A DNA stretch of 64,000 nucleotides, taken from NCBI RefSeq assembly GCF_024343575.1, contig NZ_RJUA01000002.1, positions 62,001 to 126,000 of the forward strand, written 5' to 3'. The stretch comes from Lacihabitans sp. LS3-19 (GTDB lineage Bacteria; Bacteroidota; Bacteroidia; Cytophagales; Spirosomataceae). The notes under the pieces are model-generated. The model saw only the letters and a program-made list of their open reading frames with translations. It made no database searches and was not told where the DNA came from. The translations under genes and the position numbers were made by a program. Shown one piece after another: positions 45,968-54,537 of this stretch (position 1 is its first letter; each line of letters begins with the position of its first letter).

Positions 45968-47257
45968 TTAGTCAATACGTGGTTTGTTAAACCAGCTGCT
46001 TAATAATGAGAAGTTTACAGATATTTTAGTGTAGTTTTCTTGGATAAGATTGTTGGTGTTTAATCCTCTACGGCCAAAAGATAATGCAACGTCAACATAA
46101 CTTGGATTTCCAAAACCCATAGGTACTGATAAACCTAAACTAAAACTTCTGTCCTTGATTTTAGTATTATTAATATAGTATGGTGTGTCTATTTGTTTGT
46201 ATCCCATTCTATAAAACACTTGGTTGAAGTATTTACTAGATGAGGCATTTGGTAACCATTCCATTCCAAAATTCATCACTTTAGAGTCTACCAAAACACT
46301 TTTAGCTAAGGGGTCAAAGTTTGTGGTGCCTGACCACTTTGTACTGCCATATTCAGCCGCAAAAACCCAATGATAATTACTTTCTAAACTTACACCAACT
46401 TTATAACTGCTAGGTAGTTGCGTGCTAATGCTATAATTGGCCAATGTGTCAGGGTTTTGAATATAAACTGGACCATTTCCTGCTTCACCCAAAACACTGA
46501 AAACGCGAAGTGCATCACCTTTTAAGGTTCCGCCTAATTGATAAACACCACCAACATTCAAATTCCATTTTTTATTTAACTTTATCTGATAAGTTAAACC
46601 AGTTTTTGCAGTTAAACCATGCATGCTGAATCTTCCAGAGTTTCTAAAATATTCTGAAGAGCCTGCTATTGAAGAGGTAGTATCCCTTTGTATATTTCCA
46701 AAATTTGCTTGGCCTTCTACACCCCAAAACAGTCCCTTAGCTAAAATAAACGAGTTTGTAAAAGCAACTCGGGATATTCCTCCTATACTTCTATTTTCAA
46801 CAATATTTGATTCATTTGACCCAACAAAATCCTTCTCTATAGTCGTTAATTGGTCTGCTACAGAGTAAGGTCTCATACTTACACCCATCGCCCATTTTGG
46901 TTTTACGGGAAAAACCATTGTTAGATTGCTAAGGTTTAAACCGAAATCATCTTGAATTTTATTGCCTTGATTGAGCGTTTTGTACCCGCCTTTCAAACCA
47001 ATATTGAAGGCTACATATTTATTCAAACCAATGGTACGGTTTTTAACCAACATAGCGGGGTTGATGTGGTTAACATAGAAGCTATTGGCAAACGAAACTC
47101 CAGTTCCGCCCATCATATCTTGTGCTGCTGCTGATTCTTCGGTTATTTCACCTATTCCAAATCCATTATAGGGACTGTTTCCTTGGCCTTGTGACCATGC
47201 CAAATGAGTAAAGCTTGTGCAAACTATTAGTAAAAAGTATCTAAATTTTATTGACAT
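45968..47257 (-). CDS. outer-membrane beta-barrel protein (FadL/PorV-like layout)
   Basis: A 429-aa exported protein with signal peptide (FRYFLLIVCTSFTHLAWSQ). The mature protein begins GNSPYNGFGIGEITEESAAA and is rich in amphipathic strands with aromatic girdles (KWAMGVSMRPYSVAD, GVSLESNYHWVFAAEYGSTK). This layout resembles barrel proteins of the FadL/PorV type, but I cannot give a transport substrate. Its start overlaps the end of coaX by 17 bp, so it is translated from the same message as coaX and lptC. Confidence 0.7.
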   Translation of the reverse strand: MSIKFRYFLLIVCTSFTHLAWSQGQGNSPYNGFGIGEITEESAAAQDMMGGTGVSFANSFYVNHINPAMLVKNRTIGLNKYVAFNIGLKGGYKTLNQGNKIQDDFGLNLSNLTMVFPVKPKWAMGVSMRPYSVADQLTTIEKDFVGSNESNIVENRSIGGISRVAFTNSFILAKGLFWGVEGQANFGNIQRDTTSSIAGSSEYFRNSGRFSMHGLTAKTGLTYQIKLNKKWNLNVGGVYQLGGTLKGDALRVFSVLGEAGNGPVYIQNPDTLANYSISTQLPSSYKVGVSLESNYHWVFAAEYGSTKWSGTTNFDPLAKSVLVDSKVMNFGMEWLPNASSSKYFNQVFYRMGYKQIDTPYYINNTKIKDRSFSLGLSVPMGFGNPSYVDVALSFGRRGLNTNNLIQENYTKISVNFSLLSSWFNKPRID

Positions 47258-47960
47258 TATATTGTAAAATTCTGTTTAAGCCTTCTAAGACCAAATTTGG
47301 AGCTGCAAAGGTCGGATATTTTATCTTACTTTCAAAGTAAGGGGCATCTCCTCCACAAATTAAGATGGTAATTTTAAGCTTTTTTATATATTCTTCAATG
47401 ATTCCGTTTATTTCGGCCACTATTCCGTTCATCACACCGCTTTCCATGCAGCTATTTGTGGAGTTTCCTACAAGGTCAGGAATAATAGTCGAATCCAATA
47501 ACGGTAAATTTTTAGTAAAAGTATGCAGTGCTTTGAATCTCATAGCTCGTCCTGGAGAAATGATTCCTCCTTTGAAGGTATTATCTGCCAAAACTAAATC
47601 GTATTTTATGGCTGTTCCGATATCTATTATTAGGCAATTGTCTTCAGGAAAATAGAATTTTGCCCCAGCAGCGGCTGCCATTCTATCGTATCCCAAGGTT
47701 TCGGGGGTGCCGTAGCCGTTTATAATTGGGAAAGGCGTGTTTTTGTCAAGAAAAACAGTGTTTTTAAAAGAAGAAAATGCCATGAGTATTTCTTCTTTCG
47801 GTAATGTGACTGAAGATATTATTATATTTTGAACATTATTTGCTTTTAAAATTTCCAATACTTCTTGGGTAGAAATTACACGAATGAGTTCTACTAATTG
47901 GTCATTTTCAAAAAGCCCAATTTTAATTCTTGTATTTCCAAAATCTATACTTGCATTCAT
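47241..47960 (-). CDS. coaX: type III pantothenate kinase
   Basis: First step of coenzyme A synthesis, CoaX type. The 239-aa protein has the ASKHA-fold signatures IDFGNTRIKIGLFEN at the start, YGTPETLGYDRMAAAAGA, LIIDIGTAIKYDLVLADNTF with the catalytic aspartate, and GGIISPGRAMRFKALH. Length is standard. It leads the coaX, outer-membrane protein, lptC unit. Confidence 0.92.
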   Translation of the reverse strand: MNASIDFGNTRIKIGLFENDQLVELIRVISTQEVLEILKANNVQNIIISSVTLPKEEILMAFSSFKNTVFLDKNTPFPIINGYGTPETLGYDRMAAAAGAKFYFPEDNCLIIDIGTAIKYDLVLADNTFKGGIISPGRAMRFKALHTFTKNLPLLDSTIIPDLVGNSTNSCMESGVMNGIVAEINGIIEEYIKKLKITILICGGDAPYFESKIKYPTFAAPNLVLEGLNRILQYNVNKI

Positions 47961-47968
47961 AAAAAAAT

Positions 47969-47997
47969 AAAGCCGTTCTATTTAGTAGAACGGCTTT
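47969..47997 (-). terminator. terminator of the MFS transporter gene
   Basis: Twelve-bp perfect stem AAAGCCGTTCTA / TAGAACGGCTTT with a 5-nt loop; on the minus strand a T-rich run follows. It lies between the MFS stop and the coaX start. Confidence 0.88.
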
Positions 47998-48021
47998 GCA
48001 ATTTAATTAAAATATTTATTT

Positions 48022-49233
48022 TTAAGCAGCTTTTGCTTTTTTCTGCCAGAAGAACAATACAGTAAAGGCTACGATTAAAACTAACGGAAATGTTACCATT
48101 GTACCTAAGGTGGCTTGACCAGCGGCCAATTCTAAAGCGTCGCCTGTTAAACCTTCAGCAGCTTTAGTTGCATTATTGTTATCAATCCATTTTCCTATAA
48201 TTGGCTGAAATATTGCTGTTGAAAACATTCCAATTCCACCAATTACAGACATGCCAAATGCACCACTTAAAGGCACTTTTTCTGCTATAAACCCAACCAT
48301 GTTTGGCCAGAATAAAGCTACACCAAGAGCAAAAAAGATAGCTGCAACGTAAGCCATGCTTCCGGTTTGTGTACTAAATAAGTAAATTCCTATTGTAGCA
48401 AATACAGCAGAACCCAATAAAACCCCAGTTTGGTCGAACTTCGCAACAATTGGCCCAGCAAAGAACCTAATCACCGCCATTAGTCCAGTAACCAATGCTA
48501 AAATTAACATAGGGCTAGCACCACTTTTACTCATGATAAGTCCAGTCCATTGTTGTGGGCCAAACTCGGTAATTGCAGTTATCGCCATACAACAGAACAT
48601 AAATATAAATAAAGGAGTAAACATTGCTTTTAAGTTTTCTCCAATAGAGGTTACACCCGCTACTTTTGGCTTAGGGAATTCTTGTCCCCAGAATAAATAT
48701 GCATAAATCAATGTAGGTATCAAAATTACCCAGATTTGTGATTGCCAGCTCATGCCACTATCTGTCATGAATTTAGAAACCAAGCTTCCAATTACTATAC
48801 CTCCTGGAAACCACATGTGGAACCTGTTAAGCATTTTGCTCATTGTAGCTCCTTGATAAGTATCAGCAATCATTGGATTACAAGCCGCTTCTGTACAGCC
48901 ATTACCTATTCCTATTAGAAAAGTAGAAACCAATAATCCAGTATATCCGCCTAAAACTTGAGGGTAAATAGTTAATAAAATACCAGCAGCATGACATGCG
49001 AAAGCAATCAACATAATTTTTTTTGGTCCAAAAGTATGGTAAACCAATCCGCCAATAATCATGGCAACTGGAAAGCCAACAAACCACATAGAGTTAATAA
49101 AGCCTAATTGTTCGGCTGTGAGATTAAATTCTGTTCCTAATTGTGGAAGAATACCTGCTCGAATACTAAATGAAAAAGCGGTCGTAATTAATGCGAAGCA
49201 ACTGCCTAGAAACAGCCTTTTGTCGTTTACCAT
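48022..49233 (-). CDS. MFS transporter, probably for a sugar or sugar derivative
   Basis: A 403-aa inner-membrane protein with about 12 transmembrane helices in two halves. Sequence shows FLIGIGNGCTEAACNPMIAD and LNRFHMWFPGGIVIGSLVSK, which resemble the FucP-like group of sugar:proton symporters, and SGAFGMSVIGGIGMFSTAI near the C-terminus. It is next to the Gfo/Idh/MocA and TIM-barrel genes, so it may import their substrate. It has its own terminator, so it is a separate transcription unit. Substrate unproven. Confidence 0.8.
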   Translation of the reverse strand: MVNDKRLFLGSCFALITTAFSFSIRAGILPQLGTEFNLTAEQLGFINSMWFVGFPVAMIIGGLVYHTFGPKKIMLIAFACHAAGILLTIYPQVLGGYTGLLVSTFLIGIGNGCTEAACNPMIADTYQGATMSKMLNRFHMWFPGGIVIGSLVSKFMTDSGMSWQSQIWVILIPTLIYAYLFWGQEFPKPKVAGVTSIGENLKAMFTPLFIFMFCCMAITAITEFGPQQWTGLIMSKSGASPMLILALVTGLMAVIRFFAGPIVAKFDQTGVLLGSAVFATIGIYLFSTQTGSMAYVAAIFFALGVALFWPNMVGFIAEKVPLSGAFGMSVIGGIGMFSTAIFQPIIGKWIDNNNATKAAEGLTGDALELAAGQATLGTMVTFPLVLIVAFTVLFFWQKKAKAA

Positions 49234-49372
49234 GTCTTTAAAATTTAAGGGTTGATATTTATAATTTCGTAAATCTACATTTTTTTTTGATTTTCCTAAA
49301 CAAATAATTGTAGAAAAAACACTTCAATATTTTTGTGGATTTCCTAAAATGTTCAAAATAAGGCAAAAAAAA

Positions 49373-49400
49373 ACACCGAACATATTTTTCTGTTCGGTGT
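49373..49400 (-). terminator. terminator of the COQ4-motif protein gene
   Basis: Ten-bp stem ACACCGAACA / TGTTCGGTGT with an 8-nt loop; on the minus strand it is followed by a run of eight T. It lies 22 bp past the stop at 49422. Confidence 0.9.
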
Positions 49401-49421
49401 AATTAAAGATCTTAATGGATT

Positions 49422-49961
49422 TTAAGCGAAAATAGAATAAATACCATAGCCAATAAAATACAAAGGAACTATCCAAAACAACACACTTATTGTCGCCCAA
49501 AAAAGGAAACTTGTTTTATTTTCTTGCCCTTCAGGTCTTGTGAGGGTTTTTGTCAATTCTTCAATAGAAAGTGGCAATAACTCATTTAGTGGCTTTCCTA
49601 CCGTTCCTGCATTGTACATGGTTTTTCCTTTTTGAAACCATTTATATGATTCTTTGGTGTAAAACATTACGCCTACACCCATGGACCAAATCGTCAAAAT
49701 CATGGGAAACCAAAGGTTCATCCAGCCGCCTGCACCAATTTCCCAACTGCCTGTGGAGCTTTCGCCTTTCCAGGAAATGTCATTTCCAGTTACAACATGG
49801 GATATGTCATGGAGATATAAGTTTTCACTTCTTGAGGCCAGGTTTGGCATAGGAATATAAATAAAGCCAAATTTGAACCAAATAATTTTTTTTTCAGCAC
49901 CACCATCATTACCGAGTTCTTCTTTTTCGTAGAATTTACTTATTGCATCTATTGCTGTCAT
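49422..49961 (-). CDS. membrane protein with COQ4-like metal motif
   Basis: A 179-aa protein with the motif H51-D52-I-S-H55-x(11)-E67 in LYLHDISHVVTGND through WKGES. This matches the HDxxHx(11)E metal site of COQ4, which in eukaryotes and proteobacteria acts in ubiquinone synthesis. The preceding region (FGFIYIPMPNLASRSENLYL) also has COQ4-like layout. Two transmembrane helices follow, at about 81-100 and 152-175, which are absent from COQ4. Most Bacteroidota make menaquinone only, so the function here is not known. It has its own terminator and lies between the MFS and the Gfo/Idh genes. Confidence 0.6.
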   Translation of the reverse strand: MTAIDAISKFYEKEELGNDGGAEKKIIWFKFGFIYIPMPNLASRSENLYLHDISHVVTGNDISWKGESSTGSWEIGAGGWMNLWFPMILTIWSMGVGVMFYTKESYKWFQKGKTMYNAGTVGKPLNELLPLSIEELTKTLTRPEGQENKTSFLFWATISVLFWIVPLYFIGYGIYSIFA

Positions 49962-50318
49962 GTTTTTTTGTTTTTTTTGAATACTATCTCAAAAAATATA
50001 CCAAAAATCATTTTATAATATTAGTAGCCAATATTTTATCGTTGTTTTTTGTCATAATTTCTTATGGATTTTTTGGGTAAATTTTCCAATTAATTAGAAA
50101 TTTGAATTTTAACTTTATTAAAAGGATACTTCTTAATGGTTTTTTAATATCAAAGTGGTTTCAACTCAATTTTGAGCAAGTCTAAAATTATATTTTCTTT
50201 CGAGTGGAATTTGATTTGCTCTTAATGATATTTATTCATTTTTTCTCTTATTTAATTTTTTCCAATGCCATATTTTTCATAAAATTGCAGATGTTTTTTT
50301 TCAACCTAAATAATAAAA
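49962..50318. other. 357-bp divergent control region
   Basis: AT-rich, no open frame that looks coding. It must hold promoters for the leftward COQ4-motif gene and the rightward oxidoreductase gene. I see no clear TTTG / TAnnTTTG pair and no strong palindrome. Confidence 0.5.
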
Positions 50319-51527
50319 ATGTCTAGAAAAATAAGGATGGGGATGATAGGCGGTAGCCTTGAGGCATTCATTGGGGCAGTGCATAGAAGAGGAGCCGCAT
50401 TGGATGGAGAAATAGAATTGGTTTGTGGGGCGTTCAGCTCAAATCCAGAAAAATCAAAAGCTACAGGTGAAGCTCTTTATTTAGACCCGAAAAGAGTTTA
50501 TGGTTCTTTTGAGGAAATGATTTTAACTGAAAAAAATCTTCCAGAAGATGTTAGGATGGACTTTGTTTCTATAGTTACACCTAATCATGTGCATTTTGAA
50601 GCAGCTAAATTTGCCATTGAAAATGGATTTCATGTGGTTTTAGATAAGCCTCTGACATTAAATATGGGAGAAGCGAAAGCTTTAAAGCCAATTGTTGAAA
50701 ATTCTGGATTGTTGTTTGCTCTCACGCACAATTATACCGCATATCCAATGGTAAAAGAAGCTCGGGCAATTGTAAAATCTGGAGCAATCGGAAAGGTTCG
50801 AAAAGTAATTGTAGAATATCCTCAGGGTTGGTTATCACAATTGGTGGAGGCAACTGGCCAAAAACAAGCCGCTTGGCGTACTGATCCTGCAAGATGTGGT
50901 GCTGCGGGTGGAGTTGGGGACATTGGTACGCATGCCGAAAACCTTGCTGAGTATATAACAGGATTGAAAATTACTGAATTGTGTGCTGACTTGACTATTT
51001 TTGTAGAAGGTCGTCAGCTAGACGATGATGCCAATATTTTACTACGTTTTGACAATGGAGCTAAGGGCGTTCTGCACAATAGTCAGATTTGTAATGGTGA
51101 AGAGAATGATTTAAATATCAGAGTTTATGGAGAATTTGGCGGGCTAAAATGGCGTCAAATGGAACCAAACACTTTGGAATTAACCAACCAAGAAAATGGT
51201 TCTCGAATAATCAGAACAGGCGTGGGCAACCTTTCAAAACATGCTCAGGCACATACTCGTCAGCCTGCAGGTCATCCAGAAGGATATGTGGAAACATTTG
51301 CAAATATTTATAGAAACTTTGCATTTGCATTGAGAGCAAGACTGGGCTCTGAAAGTAGGGCAGTGGCAGCTGGGAATTTAGGTGGCACACAAGACGATGC
51401 CGCTGCATATATTCCTGAAATTCATGATTTTCCAGGAATTGATGATGGATTGAGAGGTATGGCTTTCATAAATACCGTGGTTAAGTCAAATGCCTCAGAA
51501 GAGAAATGGACCAAGTTTGAAATCTAA
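50319..51527 (+). CDS. Gfo/Idh/MocA family oxidoreductase (first)
   Basis: A 402-aa NAD(P)-dependent sugar oxidoreductase. The N-terminal Rossmann fold shows RMGMIGGSLEAFIGAVHR, TPNHVHFEAAKFAIE and the substrate-region lysine in LDKPLTLNMGEA (DKP, a variant of the usual EKP). The C-terminal part has CGAAGGVGDIGTHAENLAEY, with the histidine that acts near the substrate. No signal peptide. It is followed 29 bp later by a second family member, then by a TIM-barrel protein, so the three are probably cotranscribed and act in one sugar pathway. Substrate unknown. Confidence 0.88.
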   Translation: MSRKIRMGMIGGSLEAFIGAVHRRGAALDGEIELVCGAFSSNPEKSKATGEALYLDPKRVYGSFEEMILTEKNLPEDVRMDFVSIVTPNHVHFEAAKFAIENGFHVVLDKPLTLNMGEAKALKPIVENSGLLFALTHNYTAYPMVKEARAIVKSGAIGKVRKVIVEYPQGWLSQLVEATGQKQAAWRTDPARCGAAGGVGDIGTHAENLAEYITGLKITELCADLTIFVEGRQLDDDANILLRFDNGAKGVLHNSQICNGEENDLNIRVYGEFGGLKWRQMEPNTLELTNQENGSRIIRTGVGNLSKHAQAHTRQPAGHPEGYVETFANIYRNFAFALRARLGSESRAVAAGNLGGTQDDAAAYIPEIHDFPGIDDGLRGMAFINTVVKSNASEEKWTKFEI

Positions 51528-51556
51528 TTTAATTGTTGAAATAATAAATACTAAAA

Positions 51557-52702
51557 ATGAGTAAAATCAAAGTTGGAGTTGTGGGTACTGGTTTTATCGG
51601 ACCTGCTCATATTGAGGCTTTAAGACGACTTCCTAACATAGAAGTAGTGGCATTGTGTGAGGTGAATATAGAGTTGGCAACGGCAAAAGCTGCTCAACTG
51701 GGCATAGAAAGACCATGTACATTTGATCAACTTTTGGCTATGGAAGACATTGAATGTGTGCACATTTGTACACCAAATTTCTTGCATTATTACCAGTCAA
51801 AAGCTGTTCTAGAAGCAGGAAAACATTGTGTTTGTGAAAAACCTTTGGCTACTAATCTTGAAGAAGCAGCGGAATTAGTTGAATTAGCAGCAAAATCTGG
51901 TTTGGTAAATGCTGTTCATTTCAATTTAAGATATTATCCTTTGGTTCGTCAAATGAAAATGATGAAAGAGAAAGGTGAATTAGGCGAAATTTATTCAATC
52001 ATAGGTTCATATTTGCAAGACTGGCTTTTTTATGCAACGGATTATAACTGGCGTTTAGAGCCTGACAAATCTGGAGATTCAAGAGCTATTGCTGATATAG
52101 GTTCGCACCTTTTAGATTTAATAGAATATGTAACTGGCTTGAAAACTGTTCAAGTTATGGCAGATTTTAATACTGTTCACAAAAATCGTAAAAAGCCATT
52201 GAAGCCTATAGAGACCTATTCAGGCAAGATGCTTCAAGCCGAAGATTATGCTGATGTGCTAATTAATACTGAAGATACTGCCAATGTACTTTTGAGGTTT
52301 GACAATGGAAATACGGGTTCAGTTACAGTTTCACAAGTTTCGGCTGGTAGAAAAAACCAATTGAAAGTTGAAATTTCGGGTTCATTAAAAACTTTGGCTT
52401 GGAATTCAGAGTCGCCAAATGAAGTTTGGATTGGTAGCCGCGATGGAGCCAATTCAGTTTTGATGAGAGATCCGTCATTGGTTCATGAGGAAGTTCGATC
52501 ATTGATAACCTATCCAGGAGGACATAATGAAGGCTTTGGAGATACTTCTAAGCAATTGTTTAAGGAAGTTTATCAAGCTGTGGCTGAGGGTAAACAACCT
52601 GAAAGTCCGAAGTTCCCAACGTTTGCGGATGGTTACAGAGAATTATTGATTTGTGAGAGAATTCTAGAAAGTAGCCGAAGTGATAAGTGGGTTACCGTTT
52701 GA
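51557..52702 (+). CDS. Gfo/Idh/MocA family oxidoreductase (second)
   Basis: A 381-aa paralogue of the preceding enzyme. It has the Rossmann opening KVGVVGTGFIGPAHIEALRR, CTPNFLHYYQSKAVLEAGKH, the conserved EKP lysine in VCEKPLATNLEEAAEL, and DSRAIADIGSHLLDLIEYVT in the substrate region. The two proteins share the same layout but are clearly diverged, so they may act in opposite directions or on successive intermediates. Its stop codon runs directly into a 16-bp tandem repeat. Confidence 0.9.
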   Translation: MSKIKVGVVGTGFIGPAHIEALRRLPNIEVVALCEVNIELATAKAAQLGIERPCTFDQLLAMEDIECVHICTPNFLHYYQSKAVLEAGKHCVCEKPLATNLEEAAELVELAAKSGLVNAVHFNLRYYPLVRQMKMMKEKGELGEIYSIIGSYLQDWLFYATDYNWRLEPDKSGDSRAIADIGSHLLDLIEYVTGLKTVQVMADFNTVHKNRKKPLKPIETYSGKMLQAEDYADVLINTEDTANVLLRFDNGNTGSVTVSQVSAGRKNQLKVEISGSLKTLAWNSESPNEVWIGSRDGANSVLMRDPSLVHEEVRSLITYPGGHNEGFGDTSKQLFKEVYQAVAEGKQPESPKFPTFADGYRELLICERILESSRSDKWVTV

Positions 52703-52764
52703 TTTACGATTGATTCGATTTACGATTGATTCGATTAATGATTAATTTGATTTACGATTAATTC
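52701..52764 (+). repeat. four tandem copies of a 16-bp repeat
   Basis: Units at 52701-52716 and 52717-52732 are identical (GATTTACGATTGATTC). Units at 52733-52748 and 52749-52764 are variants (GATTAATGATTAATTT, GATTTACGATTAATTC), and a partial fifth follows (GATTTTAG). The first base pair overlaps the stop codon of the upstream gene. Confidence 0.92.
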
Positions 52765-52824
52765 GATTTTAGATATTTATAATACTTAAAAGGCTATCAG
52801 CTAGGAGCCAAAAGCAAAAAAATA

Positions 52825-53877
52825 ATGAAAACAATAAAAGGACCAGGGATATTTTTAGCCCAGTTTATGGGTGATGAAGCACCATTTAATTCATTGGATA
52901 CCATAGCCGATTACATGGCTGATTTGGAGTACAAAGGTATTCAGTTGCCAACATGGGATCCAAGAGTGATTGATTTGCAAAAAGCTGCTGAATCAAAAAC
53001 GTATTGTGATGAATTGAAAGGAAAATTGGCGGATAAAGGTTTAGAAATAACAGAACTTTCGACCCACCTTCAAGGGCAGTTGATTGCATCGCATCCTGCA
53101 TACAATACGATGTATGATGCTTTTGCTCCTGCGGCTGTTCATGGAGACGAACCCGCCCGTAGAGCTTGGGCAGAGCAACAGCTGAAATATGCAGCGGTAG
53201 CTTCGAAAAACTTAGGTTTAACTTCTCACGTAGGATTTTCGGGTGCTTTGGCTTGGCCATTTTTATACCCTTGGCCGCAAAGACCATCGGGATTGATAGA
53301 AACAGCATTTAAAGAATTGGCCAACAGATGGAAGCCGATTTTGGATGTTTATGACGAAAACGGTGTAGATTATTGCTATGAATTGCACCCAGGTGAAGAC
53401 CTTTTTGATGGTTCTACTTTTGAGATGTTTGTAGATTATTTAGACGGGCATACAAGAGCCAATATTAACTACGATCCAAGTCATTTTGTGTTACAATGTT
53501 TGGATTACGTACAGTTTATTGATCTTTATCATGATAGAATCAAAGCATTCCATGTAAAAGATGCGGAGTTTAATGCAACTGGAAAACAAGGCGTTTACTC
53601 TGGATATTCTGGCTGGGCAGACAGAGCTGGTCGTTTCCGTTCATTAGGCGATGGTCAAGTGGATTTTGGAACAATTTTCTCTAAACTTTCACAATACGAT
53701 TACGACGGTTGGGCGGTTTTGGAATGGGAATGTTGCATCAAATCCTCAGAGCAAGGAGCAGCCGAAGGTGCACCATTTATCGAAAGCCATATAATAGAAG
53801 TAGCAACCAGAGCTTTTGACGATTTTGCTGCTACTGGTGCTGACGAGGCAGTAAATAAGAAAGTTTTAGGTATTTGA
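52825..53877 (+). CDS. TIM-barrel sugar isomerase/epimerase-like protein
   Basis: A 350-aa protein of the AP-endonuclease-2 fold (xylose-isomerase-like TIM barrel). Metal-binding segments are visible: VDYCYELHPGEDLF (glutamate and histidine), INYDPSHFVLQCLDYVQFID (aspartate and histidine), IKAFHVKDAEF, and the C-terminal YDGWAVLEWECC (glutamate). No signal peptide. Members of this group act as sugar isomerases, inosose dehydratases or keto-glycoside lyases. Placed after two Gfo/Idh/MocA oxidoreductases, a role on a keto-sugar product is likely. It has a strong terminator. Confidence 0.85.
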   Translation: MKTIKGPGIFLAQFMGDEAPFNSLDTIADYMADLEYKGIQLPTWDPRVIDLQKAAESKTYCDELKGKLADKGLEITELSTHLQGQLIASHPAYNTMYDAFAPAAVHGDEPARRAWAEQQLKYAAVASKNLGLTSHVGFSGALAWPFLYPWPQRPSGLIETAFKELANRWKPILDVYDENGVDYCYELHPGEDLFDGSTFEMFVDYLDGHTRANINYDPSHFVLQCLDYVQFIDLYHDRIKAFHVKDAEFNATGKQGVYSGYSGWADRAGRFRSLGDGQVDFGTIFSKLSQYDYDGWAVLEWECCIKSSEQGAAEGAPFIESHIIEVATRAFDDFAATGADEAVNKKVLGI

Positions 53878-53902
53878 TTTTCTTTCCTTCAATTTGAATA
53901 GT

Positions 53903-53928
53903 AAAAAAGAGCCGGAAGGCTCTTTTTT
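53903..53928 (+). terminator. terminator of the sugar operon
   Basis: Eleven-bp perfect stem AAAAAAGAGCC / GGCTCTTTTTT with a GGAA loop; a T-run ends the right arm, and the A-run allows use in both directions. It also stands at the end of the decayed toxin on the other strand. Confidence 0.92.
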
Positions 53929-53931
53929 ATG

Positions 53932-54230
53932 TTACCAAAATATCAACTTTGATGGTCTGAATTCAGAAATAATTATTTCTTTCTCATTTTCAAAAAATAC
54001 AATGGTGTACTTCTTATGAAAATTGACACATTTCAAACCTAATGCCGCTCTACTTTTTTCTCAGCAAAGTCTATAGATTTTGAATTCAGAGTCTAATTTT
54101 TCAATAAAATCATATACAGAGTCAGAATATTTTCCGCTGTTTTTTCTAAGCGTTTGGATTCTATATAAAATGAGATAGAAGAGATACTTTCAGATGCAGA
54201 TTTTTTTATTCTGATTTTTCTTTTGCCCAT
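53932..54230 (-). pseudogene. decayed RelE/ParE-type toxin with frameshift and TGA
   Basis: From the ATG at 54230 the minus strand reads MGKRKIRIKKSASESISSIS and SFYIESKRLEKTAEN. A one-base shift is then needed to continue as YSDSVYDFIEKLDSEFKIYR, LC, a TGA, and EKSRAALGLKCVNFHKKYT with IVFFENEKEIIISEFRPSK. The content and length (about 98 residues) are those of a RelE/ParE-type toxin. The start overlaps the upstream antitoxin by 25 bp. Two lesions of different kind make a sequencing error unlikely. Confidence 0.8.
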
Positions 54231-54385
54231 AGATTTATGAGTTTCCTACTATATTTCCGGGCTTCTTCAATGGTAAACAAATCATCTTGTTCAACACCTA
54301 GAATAGCATTTTTTTGAAGAACTTTATATTCCTTATTGGAAGCTATGAAAAATTTCTTTTTATTAATAATTACTCCAGATGCCAT
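54206..54385 (-). CDS. orphan antitoxin-like protein of the second decayed pair
   Basis: A 59-aa intact frame, MASGVIINKKKFFIASNKEY, then KVLQKNAILGVEQDD and a helical C-terminus (LFTIEEARKYSRKLINLWAK). Size, order and overlap with the broken toxin mark it as the antitoxin of the pair. It differs in sequence from the antitoxin at 8838-9056. No DNA-binding motif is certain. Its survival beside a dead toxin parallels the first pair. Confidence 0.6.
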   Translation of the reverse strand: MASGVIINKKKFFIASNKEYKVLQKNAILGVEQDDLFTIEEARKYSRKLINLWAKEKSE

Positions 54386-54505
54386 TTTCTTTATATTTAA
54401 AAGTATTCGAATATAATATTTTTTTTCAAAAGTAGAGTTTTGAATCTTTCATTTTTTCTTTCATTCAGGAAATTGGCTTCATATCCAATTCCCCCATTAA
54501 ATCCC

Positions 54506-54513
54506 TACCTTTG
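54506..54513 (+). promoter_or_regulatory. candidate -7 element before the DEAD-box gene
   Basis: TACCTTTG fits TAnnTTTG and lies 24 bp before the TTG start at 54538. No matching -33 element. Confidence 0.4.
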
Positions 54514-54537
54514 TATTTCAATTAACACTTTTTGACA

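Noticed and set aside
52701-52764. CRISPR or operator array
   Set aside because: Units of 16 bp with no spacers; this is a simple tandem repeat.
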